From contig JAPOQV010000479.1 of the NCBI GenBank assembly GCA_026710565.1, forward strand, positions 1 through 21,431: 21,431 bases of DNA, given 5' to 3'. Both the position numbers and the translations under genes were made by a program. The stretch is from Spirochaetaceae bacterium. GTDB taxonomy: Bacteria > Spirochaetota > Spirochaetia > SZUA-6 > Bin103. Numbering within the stretch: position 1 is the stretch's first letter; each line of letters opens with the position of its first letter. A model generated the notes under the pieces. That model was not told the origin of the DNA, did not search any database, and saw nothing but the letters and a program-made list of their open reading frames with translations. Below, one piece after another: positions 1 to 9,064 of the stretch.

Positions 1-1526
<1,526 letters not shown>

Positions 1527-1533
1527 TCCAAGC

Positions 1534-1564
1534 GACGGCAACCGGACATGTGCCGGTTGCCGTC
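1534..1564. terminator. Perfect hairpin just after katG
   Basis: A 12-bp perfect inverted repeat (1534-1545 with 1553-1564, arms GACGGCAACCGG and complement) with a 7-nt loop begins 8 nt after the katG stop. There is no T-tract after either arm, so it is a probable intrinsic-like or transcript-stabilising stem-loop rather than a classical terminator. Confidence 0.6.
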
Positions 1565-1577
1565 TCCTGTCCTGCAA

Positions 1578-1623
1578 GGAGTCTGTCGGATTTGCCGCAC
1601 CAGCGGGAAGGCCGACAGACTCC
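1578..1623. terminator. Second perfect hairpin between convergent genes
   Basis: A 12-bp perfect inverted repeat (1578-1589 with 1612-1623, arms GGAGTCTGTCGG and complement) encloses a 22-nt loop with its own short CCGC/GCGG pairing. It lies 56 nt beyond the stop of the minus-strand membrane gene, so it may terminate that operon, or act in both directions between the convergent genes. No U-tract is visible. The rest of 1527-1679 shows nothing else. Confidence 0.5.
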
Positions 1624-1679
1624 GAAGCGGAAGGGGGGGATGGGCCGAAAGCGGAGCCGCAGGCGACGGTTGCGGGGCG

Positions 1680-3110
1680 CTAGCCGGCCAGAACGAGCGG
1701 CAGGATGACCGTCACCAGCACGGTGCTGGCCCACAGCGCTTCCGGCGTACCATCATCGCGTTGCCGGTCCGGCTGCCGTGCCGAGCCGTACCGGGAGATC
1801 AGGTGTTGCAGCAACAGCCCCAGGCCGAGGCCGTAGAACAGGTGCCCGATCAGCGAGCCGTAATTGGCCGAAACCGCCGCCAGCGACCAGTCGACCGGCT
1901 GGCGCAACAGTGCCGGGAACAGCGTCAGCGCGCCGAGCAGCCACCACAGCACGCCATATGATATTCCCCAACTCATCCCTGCTCCGGGGCTGTACGCCTG
2001 GCGCTGAAACAGCAACCCGAAGCTGCTGCCGATGAGGATCGATATGGCGAAGTGCACCAGAACGCCGACGAAGGGCGAGCGGGAACCGACCAGGCTGGCG
2101 ACGCTGGGCAGTGCGCCGACGCCGTACATGACGAAGGTGAAGAGCGTGCCGCCCAGAACGCCGCCGGCCTGCCCGATCAGGAGGCCGCGGACGCTGCGTG
2201 TACCGGCACCCTCACGCGTGCGGCTGAGCGGATCCGAGTCCACGAACAGGATCACCCACAGCCGATTGACGACGGCATAGACCCAGCCGACGACGGCCCC
2301 GTAGAGCAGATGCGCCACCAGCGACGGGAAGTTCGCCCGCGCCGCTTCCACGGTCCAGTGAACGGGATTGCCGATGAACAGCGGAAGCAGCGTCAGCGGG
2401 CCGAGAATCCACCAGAGCACGCCGTAACCCATGCCCCAGATGAGAGCGGAGCCGGCGCCGCCCATGTTGCGGTAGAACAGGAGGGCGAAGGTCATGGCGA
2501 TGACCAGGCCGATGAAATAGTGCAGCAGGCCGCCCGCCGCGGGCGAGCTCATTCCCACCATACCCGCGACGACGGGAAAGAAACCGGCGGTCTCGATGCC
2601 CCACAGGAACACCCATGCACCGAGCAGTCCACTCACTCCGCCGACGACGAGCGCCTGCACGAGCGGCGGCACCAGCTCCGGAACCCTCGGCTCTGTCGGC
2701 GACGGCTCTGCCGGCGACGGCTTGGCGGCGGCGGGGATGAACGGGAGCAGGCGGCCGAGGCCGTACATCGCCAGGCCCATCACCGCCCCGAAGCCGACCA
2801 TGTGCGCCAGGAGCTCCGCAAAGCTGCCCTGTATCGCCGGCACCGTCCACTGCAGACCGCGTCCATCCGCGAGCGGCAACAGCGTCAGCGGACCGGCCAG
2901 CCACCACAGGATGCCGTAGGCCTGTCCCCACATGAGGGCCGACCCGGCGGTTCGCACCCGCACGCCGAACCCGAGACCGAAGAGCAGGCCCAGGACGCCA
3001 CTCATCGGCACGTGGACCGGCCAGCCGGTGGCAGGCGCCGCCAACAGACCCGAGACGGTACCGCCCAGCACCCCGGCGATCGCCCCGGCCAGCAGACGAT
3101 TGCGCGTCAC
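1680..3110 (-). CDS. Integral membrane protein made of three similar modules
   Basis: 476 aa, start GTG at 3110, overlapping the stop of the upstream NDH-2-like gene as GTGA. I do not recognise a named family. The protein is three copies of a roughly 120-140-residue hydrophobic module (about 4-124, 148-287 and 306-440). Each has glycine-rich helices and a core of the form WGxxYG(I/V)LWW(L/I)xGxLTLxP at 61-79, 225-243 and 381-399, then a (L/I)xHLxYG-like helix. A Pro/Ser/Glu-rich linker (129-146) separates modules 1 and 2, and an extra hydrophobic C-terminal helix follows (458-475). A more diverged copy of the module forms the N-terminus of the neighbouring NDH-2-like protein. The overlap and shared module suggest the two proteins act together at the membrane, perhaps in quinone-linked redox chemistry. 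The function is unknown. Confidence 0.85.
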   Translation of the reverse strand: MTRNRLLAGAIAGVLGGTVSGLLAAPATGWPVHVPMSGVLGLLFGLGFGVRVRTAGSALMWGQAYGILWWLAGPLTLLPLADGRGLQWTVPAIQGSFAELLAHMVGFGAVMGLAMYGLGRLLPFIPAAAKPSPAEPSPTEPRVPELVPPLVQALVVGGVSGLLGAWVFLWGIETAGFFPVVAGMVGMSSPAAGGLLHYFIGLVIAMTFALLFYRNMGGAGSALIWGMGYGVLWWILGPLTLLPLFIGNPVHWTVEAARANFPSLVAHLLYGAVVGWVYAVVNRLWVILFVDSDPLSRTREGAGTRSVRGLLIGQAGGVLGGTLFTFVMYGVGALPSVASLVGSRSPFVGVLVHFAISILIGSSFGLLFQRQAYSPGAGMSWGISYGVLWWLLGALTLFPALLRQPVDWSLAAVSANYGSLIGHLFYGLGLGLLLQHLISRYGSARQPDRQRDDGTPEALWASTVLVTVILPLVLAG

Positions 3111-4834
3111 GACCGCACGTCCCGTTCAGGCTCGGCGTCGAAGCTCATGGTCTGCACGATGTCAGGCGGGAAGAACACGTCCAGAACCCAGTCCAGCAGG
3201 ACGCGCAGCCGCTTCTCCAGGTTGGGGAGCTTCGACAGGTAGATGGCGCGCCACATGATCCATGCCAGGAATCCGGAGAAGCGATAGCCAAGCACCTCAG
3301 CCACCGCCAACTGGTGCCCCAGCGCGGCCAGGCTGCCCAGCGTCCTGAAGTCGAACGGTTGCAGCGGCGTGCCGCGGATCGCGGCCACGACGTTGCGGCC
3401 CAACAGCTTCCCCTCGCGATAGGCGTGCTGTGCCGTCGGCGGGTAGAAGGAGCCCGCGTCGTTGGGGATGGGGATCCGGGCGCAGTCGCCCGCCGCCCAC
3501 AGGGCCGGGTTTTCGACTGATCGCAAGTCGGACGAGACGGGAATCTGACCCCGCCGCGTCAGCTCGACGCCGAGTGCATGCACGATCGGATTCGGCTGAT
3601 TGCCCGCCGTCCACACCACGGTGTCGGCGGCAAGACTCTCGTCGCCGATGACGATCATCCCCGGCTCGGCTCCGGTGACCCTCTTGTTGGGGATGAACTC
3701 GACGCCTCGCGCGGCCATCTTCTCCTGCGCGAACCTCCCCAGGGAATCGGTCAATTCGGGCAAGATGACCTCGCCGGGATGAACCAGGACGAACCGCACA
3801 TCGCCCGGCGCAACGTTGGGATAGTAGGGCAGCATGCCCCGGCCGAAGTCGTTGATGCCGCCGATCAGCTCGACGCCGGCAAAGCCACCCCCGACGACCA
3901 CGAACGTCAGCAGTTGACGCTTCTTCGCCGCGTCCCGTTCGAAGTCGGCCCGCTCGAACCTGTCGATGATTCGATTGCGGAGCCGTATGCTGTCCTGCAG
4001 CGACTTGAAGGTGAGCGTGTGGGCCTCGATGTCCCGGTTTCCGAAGAAGCCGGGGACGCATCCCGTCGTGATCAACAGGTGGTCGAATGCCAGGCTGCGG
4101 TGCGGCGAACGTACGCCGGGACTCAGCTCGACACGACCTCGTGCCCAATCGACGCTCGCGACTTCGCCCTGTACCACGTTCACCCGTCGAAAGAAGGTGC
4201 GCAGAGGCGGACTGATGTGCTGCGGATTGACGGCGCTCGACGACACCTCCGACAGCATGGGCGTGTGCACGAGATAGTTGGTCTTACTGACCAGCCACAC
4301 GTCCACGCCGGGATCGTCGGCGAACGCCGTGTCGAGCGACTCGGCTGCGCTCACACCCGCGTAGCCACCTCCGACGATGACGACGTTCGTCTTCGCAGCC
4401 GGCTCCGCCGGGTGCGTTGCCGCCGGCGCCAGACGCAGGCGCTCGCACGCCAGGCCGTAGAGGAACCCGGTCAGACTGCCGTGCAGAACGTAGGCGATCA
4501 GTTCCGGGACCATGCGGGCCGCCGTGTCCCCGTGCCACGCCGGGGCGCCCGCGTTGAGGATGGGGAAGAGGCTGAGGGCAAGGACCACCCACGTCACCAC
4601 CCCGATCACGAGACCGCCCATGACGTTCTCCGGGTGACTCCCGGGTGTGGGACGGAACAGCAGCGCGTAGACGGTGCCGAGCGATGCACCGGCCAGGAGC
4701 AGCCGCATCGCTCCTCCGGCGTTCATGACAATCCCGCCAGACGCCGCCGCGGTCGAGCCGAGCGTCAGTACCATCACTTCCAGCACGGCAACGACGAGGC
4801 CGATCAGCAAGCCGGCGACGAGGCGGCGCGTCAC
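3107..4834 (-). CDS. NDH-2-type NAD(P)H:quinone oxidoreductase with N-terminal membrane module
   Basis: 575 aa from GTG at 4834, overlapping the debranching-enzyme stop as GTGA. The open frame extends further upstream, but that part is a shadow of the preceding gene. Residues 1-135 form a membrane module with several hydrophobic segments, resembling the repeats of the downstream protein (for example VMGGLVIGVVTWVVLALSLFP). Residues 149-560 are a flavoprotein of the type II NADH dehydrogenase family. The FAD Rossmann motif is GGGYAG (155-160), the NAD(P)H motif VVGGGFAGVE (313-322), the second FAD motif WAAGDCA (446-452), and PPTAQHAYREG (465-475) is the quinone-site region. The C-terminal part (about 518-560) has hydrophobic/basic helices typical of membrane anchoring. 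Classical NDH-2 is about 400-450 aa without the N-terminal module, so this is a fusion. Electron donor and acceptor are inferred. Confidence 0.9.
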   Translation of the reverse strand: MTRRLVAGLLIGLVVAVLEVMVLTLGSTAAASGGIVMNAGGAMRLLLAGASLGTVYALLFRPTPGSHPENVMGGLVIGVVTWVVLALSLFPILNAGAPAWHGDTAARMVPELIAYVLHGSLTGFLYGLACERLRLAPAATHPAEPAAKTNVVIVGGGYAGVSAAESLDTAFADDPGVDVWLVSKTNYLVHTPMLSEVSSSAVNPQHISPPLRTFFRRVNVVQGEVASVDWARGRVELSPGVRSPHRSLAFDHLLITTGCVPGFFGNRDIEAHTLTFKSLQDSIRLRNRIIDRFERADFERDAAKKRQLLTFVVVGGGFAGVELIGGINDFGRGMLPYYPNVAPGDVRFVLVHPGEVILPELTDSLGRFAQEKMAARGVEFIPNKRVTGAEPGMIVIGDESLAADTVVWTAGNQPNPIVHALGVELTRRGQIPVSSDLRSVENPALWAAGDCARIPIPNDAGSFYPPTAQHAYREGKLLGRNVVAAIRGTPLQPFDFRTLGSLAALGHQLAVAEVLGYRFSGFLAWIMWRAIYLSKLPNLEKRLRVLLDWVLDVFFPPDIVQTMSFDAEPERDVRS

Positions 4835-6927
4835 TGCATTGCCCGCACTGCGGGAGCCGGTCCGGCCGGCGGGAGTTGACTCCAGGCGCGCAGCACCTCG
4901 GCCACGCTCCAGGCCTGCGCGACACAGCCGCCCGGGAGGTGGGGCGGATCGCCGTCGAAAACTTCGCTGATGGATCCCAGGCCGGCGTCGGCCAGGTGAT
5001 CTTTCATCGGGGCGAGTATCCTGCGGGTCGCCGCCGGATCCCGGTACACGCGGTAGTGGGCGGTGGCGAACGGCCCGAGCAACCAGCCCCACACGGTGCC
5101 CTGATGGTAGCCCGCGTCGCGCTCGGCCGGACCGCCGCCGTAGCGGCCGACGTAGGCCGGATCGGCCGGCGCCAGGCTGCGCAGACCGTACGACGTCCAG
5201 AGCCGGCGGGCGCAGGCGTCGACCACGGCCCTGGCCTGGGCGTCTGTCAACAGCGGGAACGGCAGCGACACCGCGAAGATCTGATTGGGCCTGAGTCGGT
5301 GGTCGGGCTCGCCCTCGGGGCCGTCGATCACGTCGTGGAGGTAGCCGCCGGCAGCGTGCCAGAATCGCCGGCGGAAGCTGCCGGCGGCCTGTTCGGCCGC
5401 GGCGCGGTAGCCGGCGCAGGCTTCCGCCGCGCCGAGGCGATGGGCCAGGTCGGCCAGCACGCGCAGGGCGTTGTGCCACAGGGCGTTGATTTCGACCGGC
5501 TTGCCGATGCGCGGCGTGACCACCCAGTCGCCCACCCTGGCGTCCATCCAGGTGAGCTGCACCCCCGGCTCGCCGGCGTACAGCAGGCCGTCGTCCGCGT
5601 CGACGCGAATGGCGTGGCGCGTCCCGCGCCGGTGCCAGTCGACGATCTCCGCCAACGCGGGAAACAGCTCTTCGACGAGCGCAAGATCACCGGTGTGCAG
5701 CAGGTACTGATGGACGGCATGGAAATACCAGAGGGTCGCGTCCACCGTGTTGTACTCCGCCCCCGCGCCGGGATCGACTTCGTCGGGAAACCGGTTGGGA
5801 AGCATGCCCCGGTCGAGGTAGCGCCGGAAGGTGCGCAGAATGTCGGCGGCAACCGCGGCACGGCCGGTGGTCAGGGTCAGCCCCGGCAGGGCGATCATGG
5901 TGTCGCGCCCCCAGTCGCCGAACCAGGGATAGCCGGCGACGATCGTTCGTCCCGCCGCCGTTCCGGGCGGGTCGATCCCGTCCGGGAGCGAGCGCTGAAC
6001 GACGAATTGGTCGGCGGCCAGCGCCAGGTGCCGGATCCACGCCGGTTCCTCGGCCGGGAGCGCCTGCAGCAGGCCGTCCTGCCGCGCGCGCTCCCGCGCC
6101 AGCGACTCCCGGCCGCCGTCTGCGGCGACATCCTCCAGTGAGCAGGACAACGTCACCGTCTCTCCCGGCCCGAGCGTGCAGGCGAACGATCCCGGCGAAA
6201 ACAGGTCCTCGGCCGCGTCCAGGCCGCGCTCCGCCTCCATGCGGTGTCTGAATCCCCAGTACCAGTCCGGATGCGCGCGGAACGCCCCCCGGTCGGCGAC
6301 CATCCGGCAGGGCTGAGCCCCGGCGCCTGCCTGCACCGCGACCCCGCCGGCGATCGGATCGGTCGCCACTTCTCCACCATCACGCGCTGGGCCACCATCA
6401 CGCGCTGGGCCACGCGTATGGCCGTGAAAGTCGCGCCAGGTGACCAGCGGGGTGGCGGTCAGGGAGACGGGGCCGGTGGCACGCGCCAGCGTGAAGCTCA
6501 GCCGAACGGTGTTGTGCCCGTGGTCCATCCAGATGCACTGCTGCAGACGCGCGTCGGCCAACGCCCAGGTCCAGACCGGTATCAGGTGGTCGAGATGGAA
6601 CGATTCGATCCAGCGGTAGCCGTGCGGGTCGACGGTGCCGGCGCCGAACTCGTTGGTGAAGAGCGGATACGAGGTTTCGTCGTAGCAGGCCAGGGTATCG
6701 ATCTTGGCCACCGTGAGGATGCGCTGTTGCGGCGGCCTGAGCGCGGCCACGAGCAGGCCGTGGTAGCGGCGCGTGTTGAGTCCGGCCACGGTCCCGGAGG
6801 CGAATCCGCCCAGGCCGTTGGTTACCAGCCACTCCTTGCGAACGGCGTTCTCGAAGCGGCCGCAGTCACTCCGGCCCAGCCTCACGGCCTGCGCCGGATC
6901 ACCGGCGTGCCTGGCCGTGGAGCTCAT
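4831..6927 (-). CDS. Glycogen debranching enzyme (GH133, amylo-alpha-1,6-glucosidase type)
   Basis: 698 aa. The start ATG at 6927 overlaps the murB stop (ATGA) and is preceded by an AGGGAGGG Shine-Dalgarno at 6940-6933. The N-terminal half matches the GDE N-terminal domain (WLVTNGLGGFASGTVAGLNTRRYHGLL, split here as WLVTNGLGGFAS and NTRRYHGLL at about 33-59). The C-terminal half is the (alpha/alpha)6 catalytic domain, with the hallmark PWFGDWGRDT at 334-343, EYNTVDATLWYFHA at 391-404, GKPVEINALWHN at 475-486 and GYHQGTVWGW at 606-615. It should hydrolyse alpha-1,6 branch points of glycogen or limit dextrins in the cytoplasm. A perfect 18-bp in-frame duplication gives GPARDG twice (173-184) in a variable loop. 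The context (cell wall and redox genes) gives no further clue to its role. Confidence 0.93.
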   Translation of the reverse strand: MSSTARHAGDPAQAVRLGRSDCGRFENAVRKEWLVTNGLGGFASGTVAGLNTRRYHGLLVAALRPPQQRILTVAKIDTLACYDETSYPLFTNEFGAGTVDPHGYRWIESFHLDHLIPVWTWALADARLQQCIWMDHGHNTVRLSFTLARATGPVSLTATPLVTWRDFHGHTRGPARDGGPARDGGEVATDPIAGGVAVQAGAGAQPCRMVADRGAFRAHPDWYWGFRHRMEAERGLDAAEDLFSPGSFACTLGPGETVTLSCSLEDVAADGGRESLARERARQDGLLQALPAEEPAWIRHLALAADQFVVQRSLPDGIDPPGTAAGRTIVAGYPWFGDWGRDTMIALPGLTLTTGRAAVAADILRTFRRYLDRGMLPNRFPDEVDPGAGAEYNTVDATLWYFHAVHQYLLHTGDLALVEELFPALAEIVDWHRRGTRHAIRVDADDGLLYAGEPGVQLTWMDARVGDWVVTPRIGKPVEINALWHNALRVLADLAHRLGAAEACAGYRAAAEQAAGSFRRRFWHAAGGYLHDVIDGPEGEPDHRLRPNQIFAVSLPFPLLTDAQARAVVDACARRLWTSYGLRSLAPADPAYVGRYGGGPAERDAGYHQGTVWGWLLGPFATAHYRVYRDPAATRRILAPMKDHLADAGLGSISEVFDGDPPHLPGGCVAQAWSVAEVLRAWSQLPPAGPAPAVRAMQ
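6374..6409. repeat. Perfect 18-bp tandem duplication inside the debranching gene
   Basis: CCACCATCACGCGCTGGG occurs at 6374-6391 and again at 6392-6409 with no mismatch. Its length is a multiple of three, so the frame is kept and the protein gains a repeated six-residue GPARDG. It looks like recent replication slippage. Confidence 0.9.
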
Positions 6928-7973
6928 GCACGCCCTCCCTCGCCGCCGATCACTCGCACCTCGCGTTCCAGGCGTACCTCGAACCGCTCCATCACCACGT
7001 CCTCGACCGCCACCGCCGCCGCCAGGAGCTCGCTGCCGCTGGCGCCGCCGTGGTTGACCAGCACCAGGGCGTGCCGTTCGGCCACGCCGGCGCGCCCGAA
7101 GCGGCGGCCGCGCAGACCGCATGCCTCGATCAACTGCGCGGCCGGCACCTTGTAACCGCCGCCGGCTGCCACTCCGGCGAGCTGCGGGCAGCGCTCCCGG
7201 ACCCGCTCGTACCGATCTGCCGGGAGCACCGGATTCTTGAAGAACGAGCCGGCGTTGGGCTCCGTTTCCGGATCGGGCAGCTTGCGCCGCCGCAGCCGGA
7301 CGACCGCCCGGCTCACCTCGGCGACCGTGGGATCCGCAACCCCCATCTGCGCCAGCTCCTCGCGCACGCCGGCATACTCCAGGTTCAGCTCCGGCCGCGT
7401 GCGCAGGCGCAGGCGCACCTGCGTGATCAGCATCCGGTCGCGCAGGCCGTGCTTGAAGACGCTGTCCCGGTAACCGAACGCGCAGGCGGCGCCGTCCAAG
7501 GTGCGCGGCTCGCCGCCGTCCAGCGGCACCGCCTGAAGGTCGACGAACACGTCGGAGAGCTGCGCGCCGTAGGCGCCGATGTTCTGGATCGGCGCCGCGC
7601 CGACCGAGCCCGGAATCAGGCTCAGGTTCTCGATGCCGCCCCAGCCGTGCGCCACCGCATGGCCCACCAGCCGGTGCCAGTCGTGACCGGCGGCGGCCGT
7701 CACGATCACCGACTCCGAGGCCTCCTGCACCGCGATGCCGCCCGAGCGCGGCATGATCACGACGCCCGGGTAGTCGCCGGCGAACAGGACGTTGCTGCCG
7801 CCGCCGAGCACCATGCGCGGCAGTCGGTCGAAGCGCGGGGCGGCGAGCAATTCGGCCAGCTCGCGCGCCACGCGAGCGGGCGGGCCGCCCCCGACCCGTA
7901 CCAGGTAGCGCGCCGTGGCCGCCACGCGCAGCGTGTTGCAGGCGGTCAGCGGAGCGTCCGTCTCGACCCGCAC
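6924..7973 (-). CDS. murB: UDP-N-acetylenolpyruvoylglucosamine reductase MurB (type I)
   Basis: 349 aa. FAD-dependent reductase that converts UDP-GlcNAc-enolpyruvate to UDP-MurNAc in peptidoglycan precursor synthesis (cytoplasm). The FAD domain has GGGSNVLF at 57-64 and ENLSLIPGSVGAAPIQNIGAYG at 115-136 (read as ENLSLIPG and PIQNIGAYG). FGYRDSVFKH (166-175) holds the substrate-binding arginine, NAGSFFKNP (240-248) the catalytic serine (Ser243), and RLEREVR (334-340) the catalytic glutamate (Glu338). The order matches E. coli type I MurB. The frame is open up to 8132. GTG at 7973 is chosen because it gives the normal N-terminus before NTLRV, has a purine-rich GGGGGGAAG directly upstream, and lies downstream of a strong promoter candidate. 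It is the first gene of the minus-strand four-gene unit. Confidence 0.95.
   Translation of the reverse strand: MRVETDAPLTACNTLRVAATARYLVRVGGGPPARVARELAELLAAPRFDRLPRMVLGGGSNVLFAGDYPGVVIMPRSGGIAVQEASESVIVTAAAGHDWHRLVGHAVAHGWGGIENLSLIPGSVGAAPIQNIGAYGAQLSDVFVDLQAVPLDGGEPRTLDGAACAFGYRDSVFKHGLRDRMLITQVRLRLRTRPELNLEYAGVREELAQMGVADPTVAEVSRAVVRLRRRKLPDPETEPNAGSFFKNPVLPADRYERVRERCPQLAGVAAGGGYKVPAAQLIEACGLRGRRFGRAGVAERHALVLVNHGGASGSELLAAAVAVEDVVMERFEVRLEREVRVIGGEGGRA
6933..6940 (-). promoter_or_regulatory. Shine-Dalgarno fixing the debranching-enzyme start
   Basis: Reads AGGGAGGG on the minus strand, 5 nt upstream of the ATG at 6927. It sits inside the last codons of murB and supports the overlapping ATGA start. 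Confidence 0.7.
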
Positions 7974-8008
7974 CTTCCCCCCCGCTTGCTCGCAGCGTTC
8001 CTGCCGGG

Positions 8009-8038
8009 AGTATCCTCGCCGCCCCTCGACGCGGTCAA
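8009..8038 (-). promoter_or_regulatory. Sigma70-like promoter for murB and the operon behind it
   Basis: On the minus strand, TTGACC (8038-8033) is separated by 18 nt from GATACT (8014-8009). These are 5/6 and 4/6 matches to the -35 and -10 consensus. Transcription would begin near 8002, about 29 nt before the murB GTG. The rest of the 7974-8113 divergent spacer shows no convincing plus-strand promoter. A weak TATCCT at 8011-8016 is the best seen. Confidence 0.6.
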
Positions 8039-8113
8039 CCGGAGGCCGGCTCGCCGACTCCTCGTGGTGCTCTGCCTTGCCAGCCAGCCGGCCAGCGGGT
8101 AGCCTGCAAGCCC

Positions 8114-9064
8114 TTGAGCAGCACTGCGGCACCGTCAGCCGCCGTCGGACGAACCCGCTGGCAGAGACGCCTCGCCGAGCTGGATCGGGCCAAGTACCTC
8201 TTCCTGCTCATGGTGCCGGGGCTCGTCTTCTTCGTCATCTTCCGCTACGTCCCCATCTACGGCGTCACCCTTGCGTTCAAGGAATTCGTCGCCGCCGACG
8301 GCATCCTGGGCAGCCCCTGGGCGGGACTGAAGTACTTCAACCGGCTGTTCACCTACCCGGGCGTGGGCCGGGTGTTCATGAACACCGTCGAGATCAGCCT
8401 GCTGCGCCTGATAATCGGGTTCCCGGCGCCGATCATCCTGGCCCTGATGCTCAACGAGCTGCGCGTGGGCGTGTTCAAGCGCACGGTGCAGACCATCTCG
8501 TATCTGCCCCACTTCCTGTCCTGGGTGGTGATCGCCGGGCTGGTACGCCAAGTGTTGTCGCCCTCCACCGGCCTGCTCGGCTATGTCTTCTCCCTGCTCG
8601 GTGCCCAGGCCCCGGTGCTGCTGGCGGACCAGCAGTGGTTCATCGCCATCCTGATCATCTCGGACGTGTGGCAGTCGATCGGCTGGGGCACCATCATCTA
8701 CCTGGCCGCGATCGCCGGCGTCAATCCGGAGCTGTACGAGGTGGCCACCATCGACGGCGCCGGCCGCTTCCGCCTGATGTGGCACATCACCCTCCCCTCG
8801 ATCGCCCCCGCCATCGTCATCCTGTTCATCCTGCGCGTCGGGCACCTGCTGGAAGCGGGGTTCGACCAGATCTTCAACCTCTACAACCCGGCCGTCTACG
8901 AGGTGGCCGACATCATCGACACCTACGTCTACCGGATGGGGCTGGAGGGCATTCAGTACAGCTTCGCCACCGCCGTCGGACTGGCCAAGAACGTGATCGG
9001 CTGCATCCTGCTGCTGATGGCCAACCGCATCAGCCGGTCGTTTTCGGACGCGACCCTATGGTAG
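8114..9064 (+). CDS. ABC sugar importer permease, LplB/YteP family
   Basis: 316 aa from a TTG start at 8114 (MSSTAAPSAAVGRTRWQ). No in-frame ATG gives a plausible N-terminus, and no strong Shine-Dalgarno is seen, so the start is provisional. It is a polytopic inner-membrane protein of the binding-protein-dependent transport family. YLFLLMVPGLVFFVIF forms helix 1, followed by the subfamily-typical GSPWAGLKYF, RTVQTISYLPHFLSWVV and YNPAVYEVADIIDTYVYR. The EAA coupling loop is EVATIDGAGRFRLMWHITLP (about 209-228), where an ATPase would dock. It overlaps the next permease by 7 bp. The subfamily imports oligosaccharides, often polymer fragments, in Bacillus and relatives. The substrate here is unknown. 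No ATPase is encoded nearby, so a shared MsmX-like subunit is likely. Confidence 0.92.
   Translation: MSSTAAPSAAVGRTRWQRRLAELDRAKYLFLLMVPGLVFFVIFRYVPIYGVTLAFKEFVAADGILGSPWAGLKYFNRLFTYPGVGRVFMNTVEISLLRLIIGFPAPIILALMLNELRVGVFKRTVQTISYLPHFLSWVVIAGLVRQVLSPSTGLLGYVFSLLGAQAPVLLADQQWFIAILIISDVWQSIGWGTIIYLAAIAGVNPELYEVATIDGAGRFRLMWHITLPSIAPAIVILFILRVGHLLEAGFDQIFNLYNPAVYEVADIIDTYVYRMGLEGIQYSFATAVGLAKNVIGCILLLMANRISRSFSDATLW

Noticed and set aside
4835..5479. Upstream extension of the NDH-2-like gene to give 790 aa
   Set aside because: The extra N-terminus is an Arg-rich shadow of the debranching-enzyme coding region. GTG at 4834 gives a hydrophobic N-terminus and the same GTGA overlap seen for the next gene.
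7974..8132. Longer MurB N-terminus starting near 8132
   Set aside because: It would run through a good promoter candidate and into the start of the divergent permease gene, and it adds residues absent from type I MurB.
7915..9057. Longer start for the second permease, reading through the first permease
   Set aside because: The upstream part is a frame shadow of the first permease. Family similarity begins at ATG 9058.
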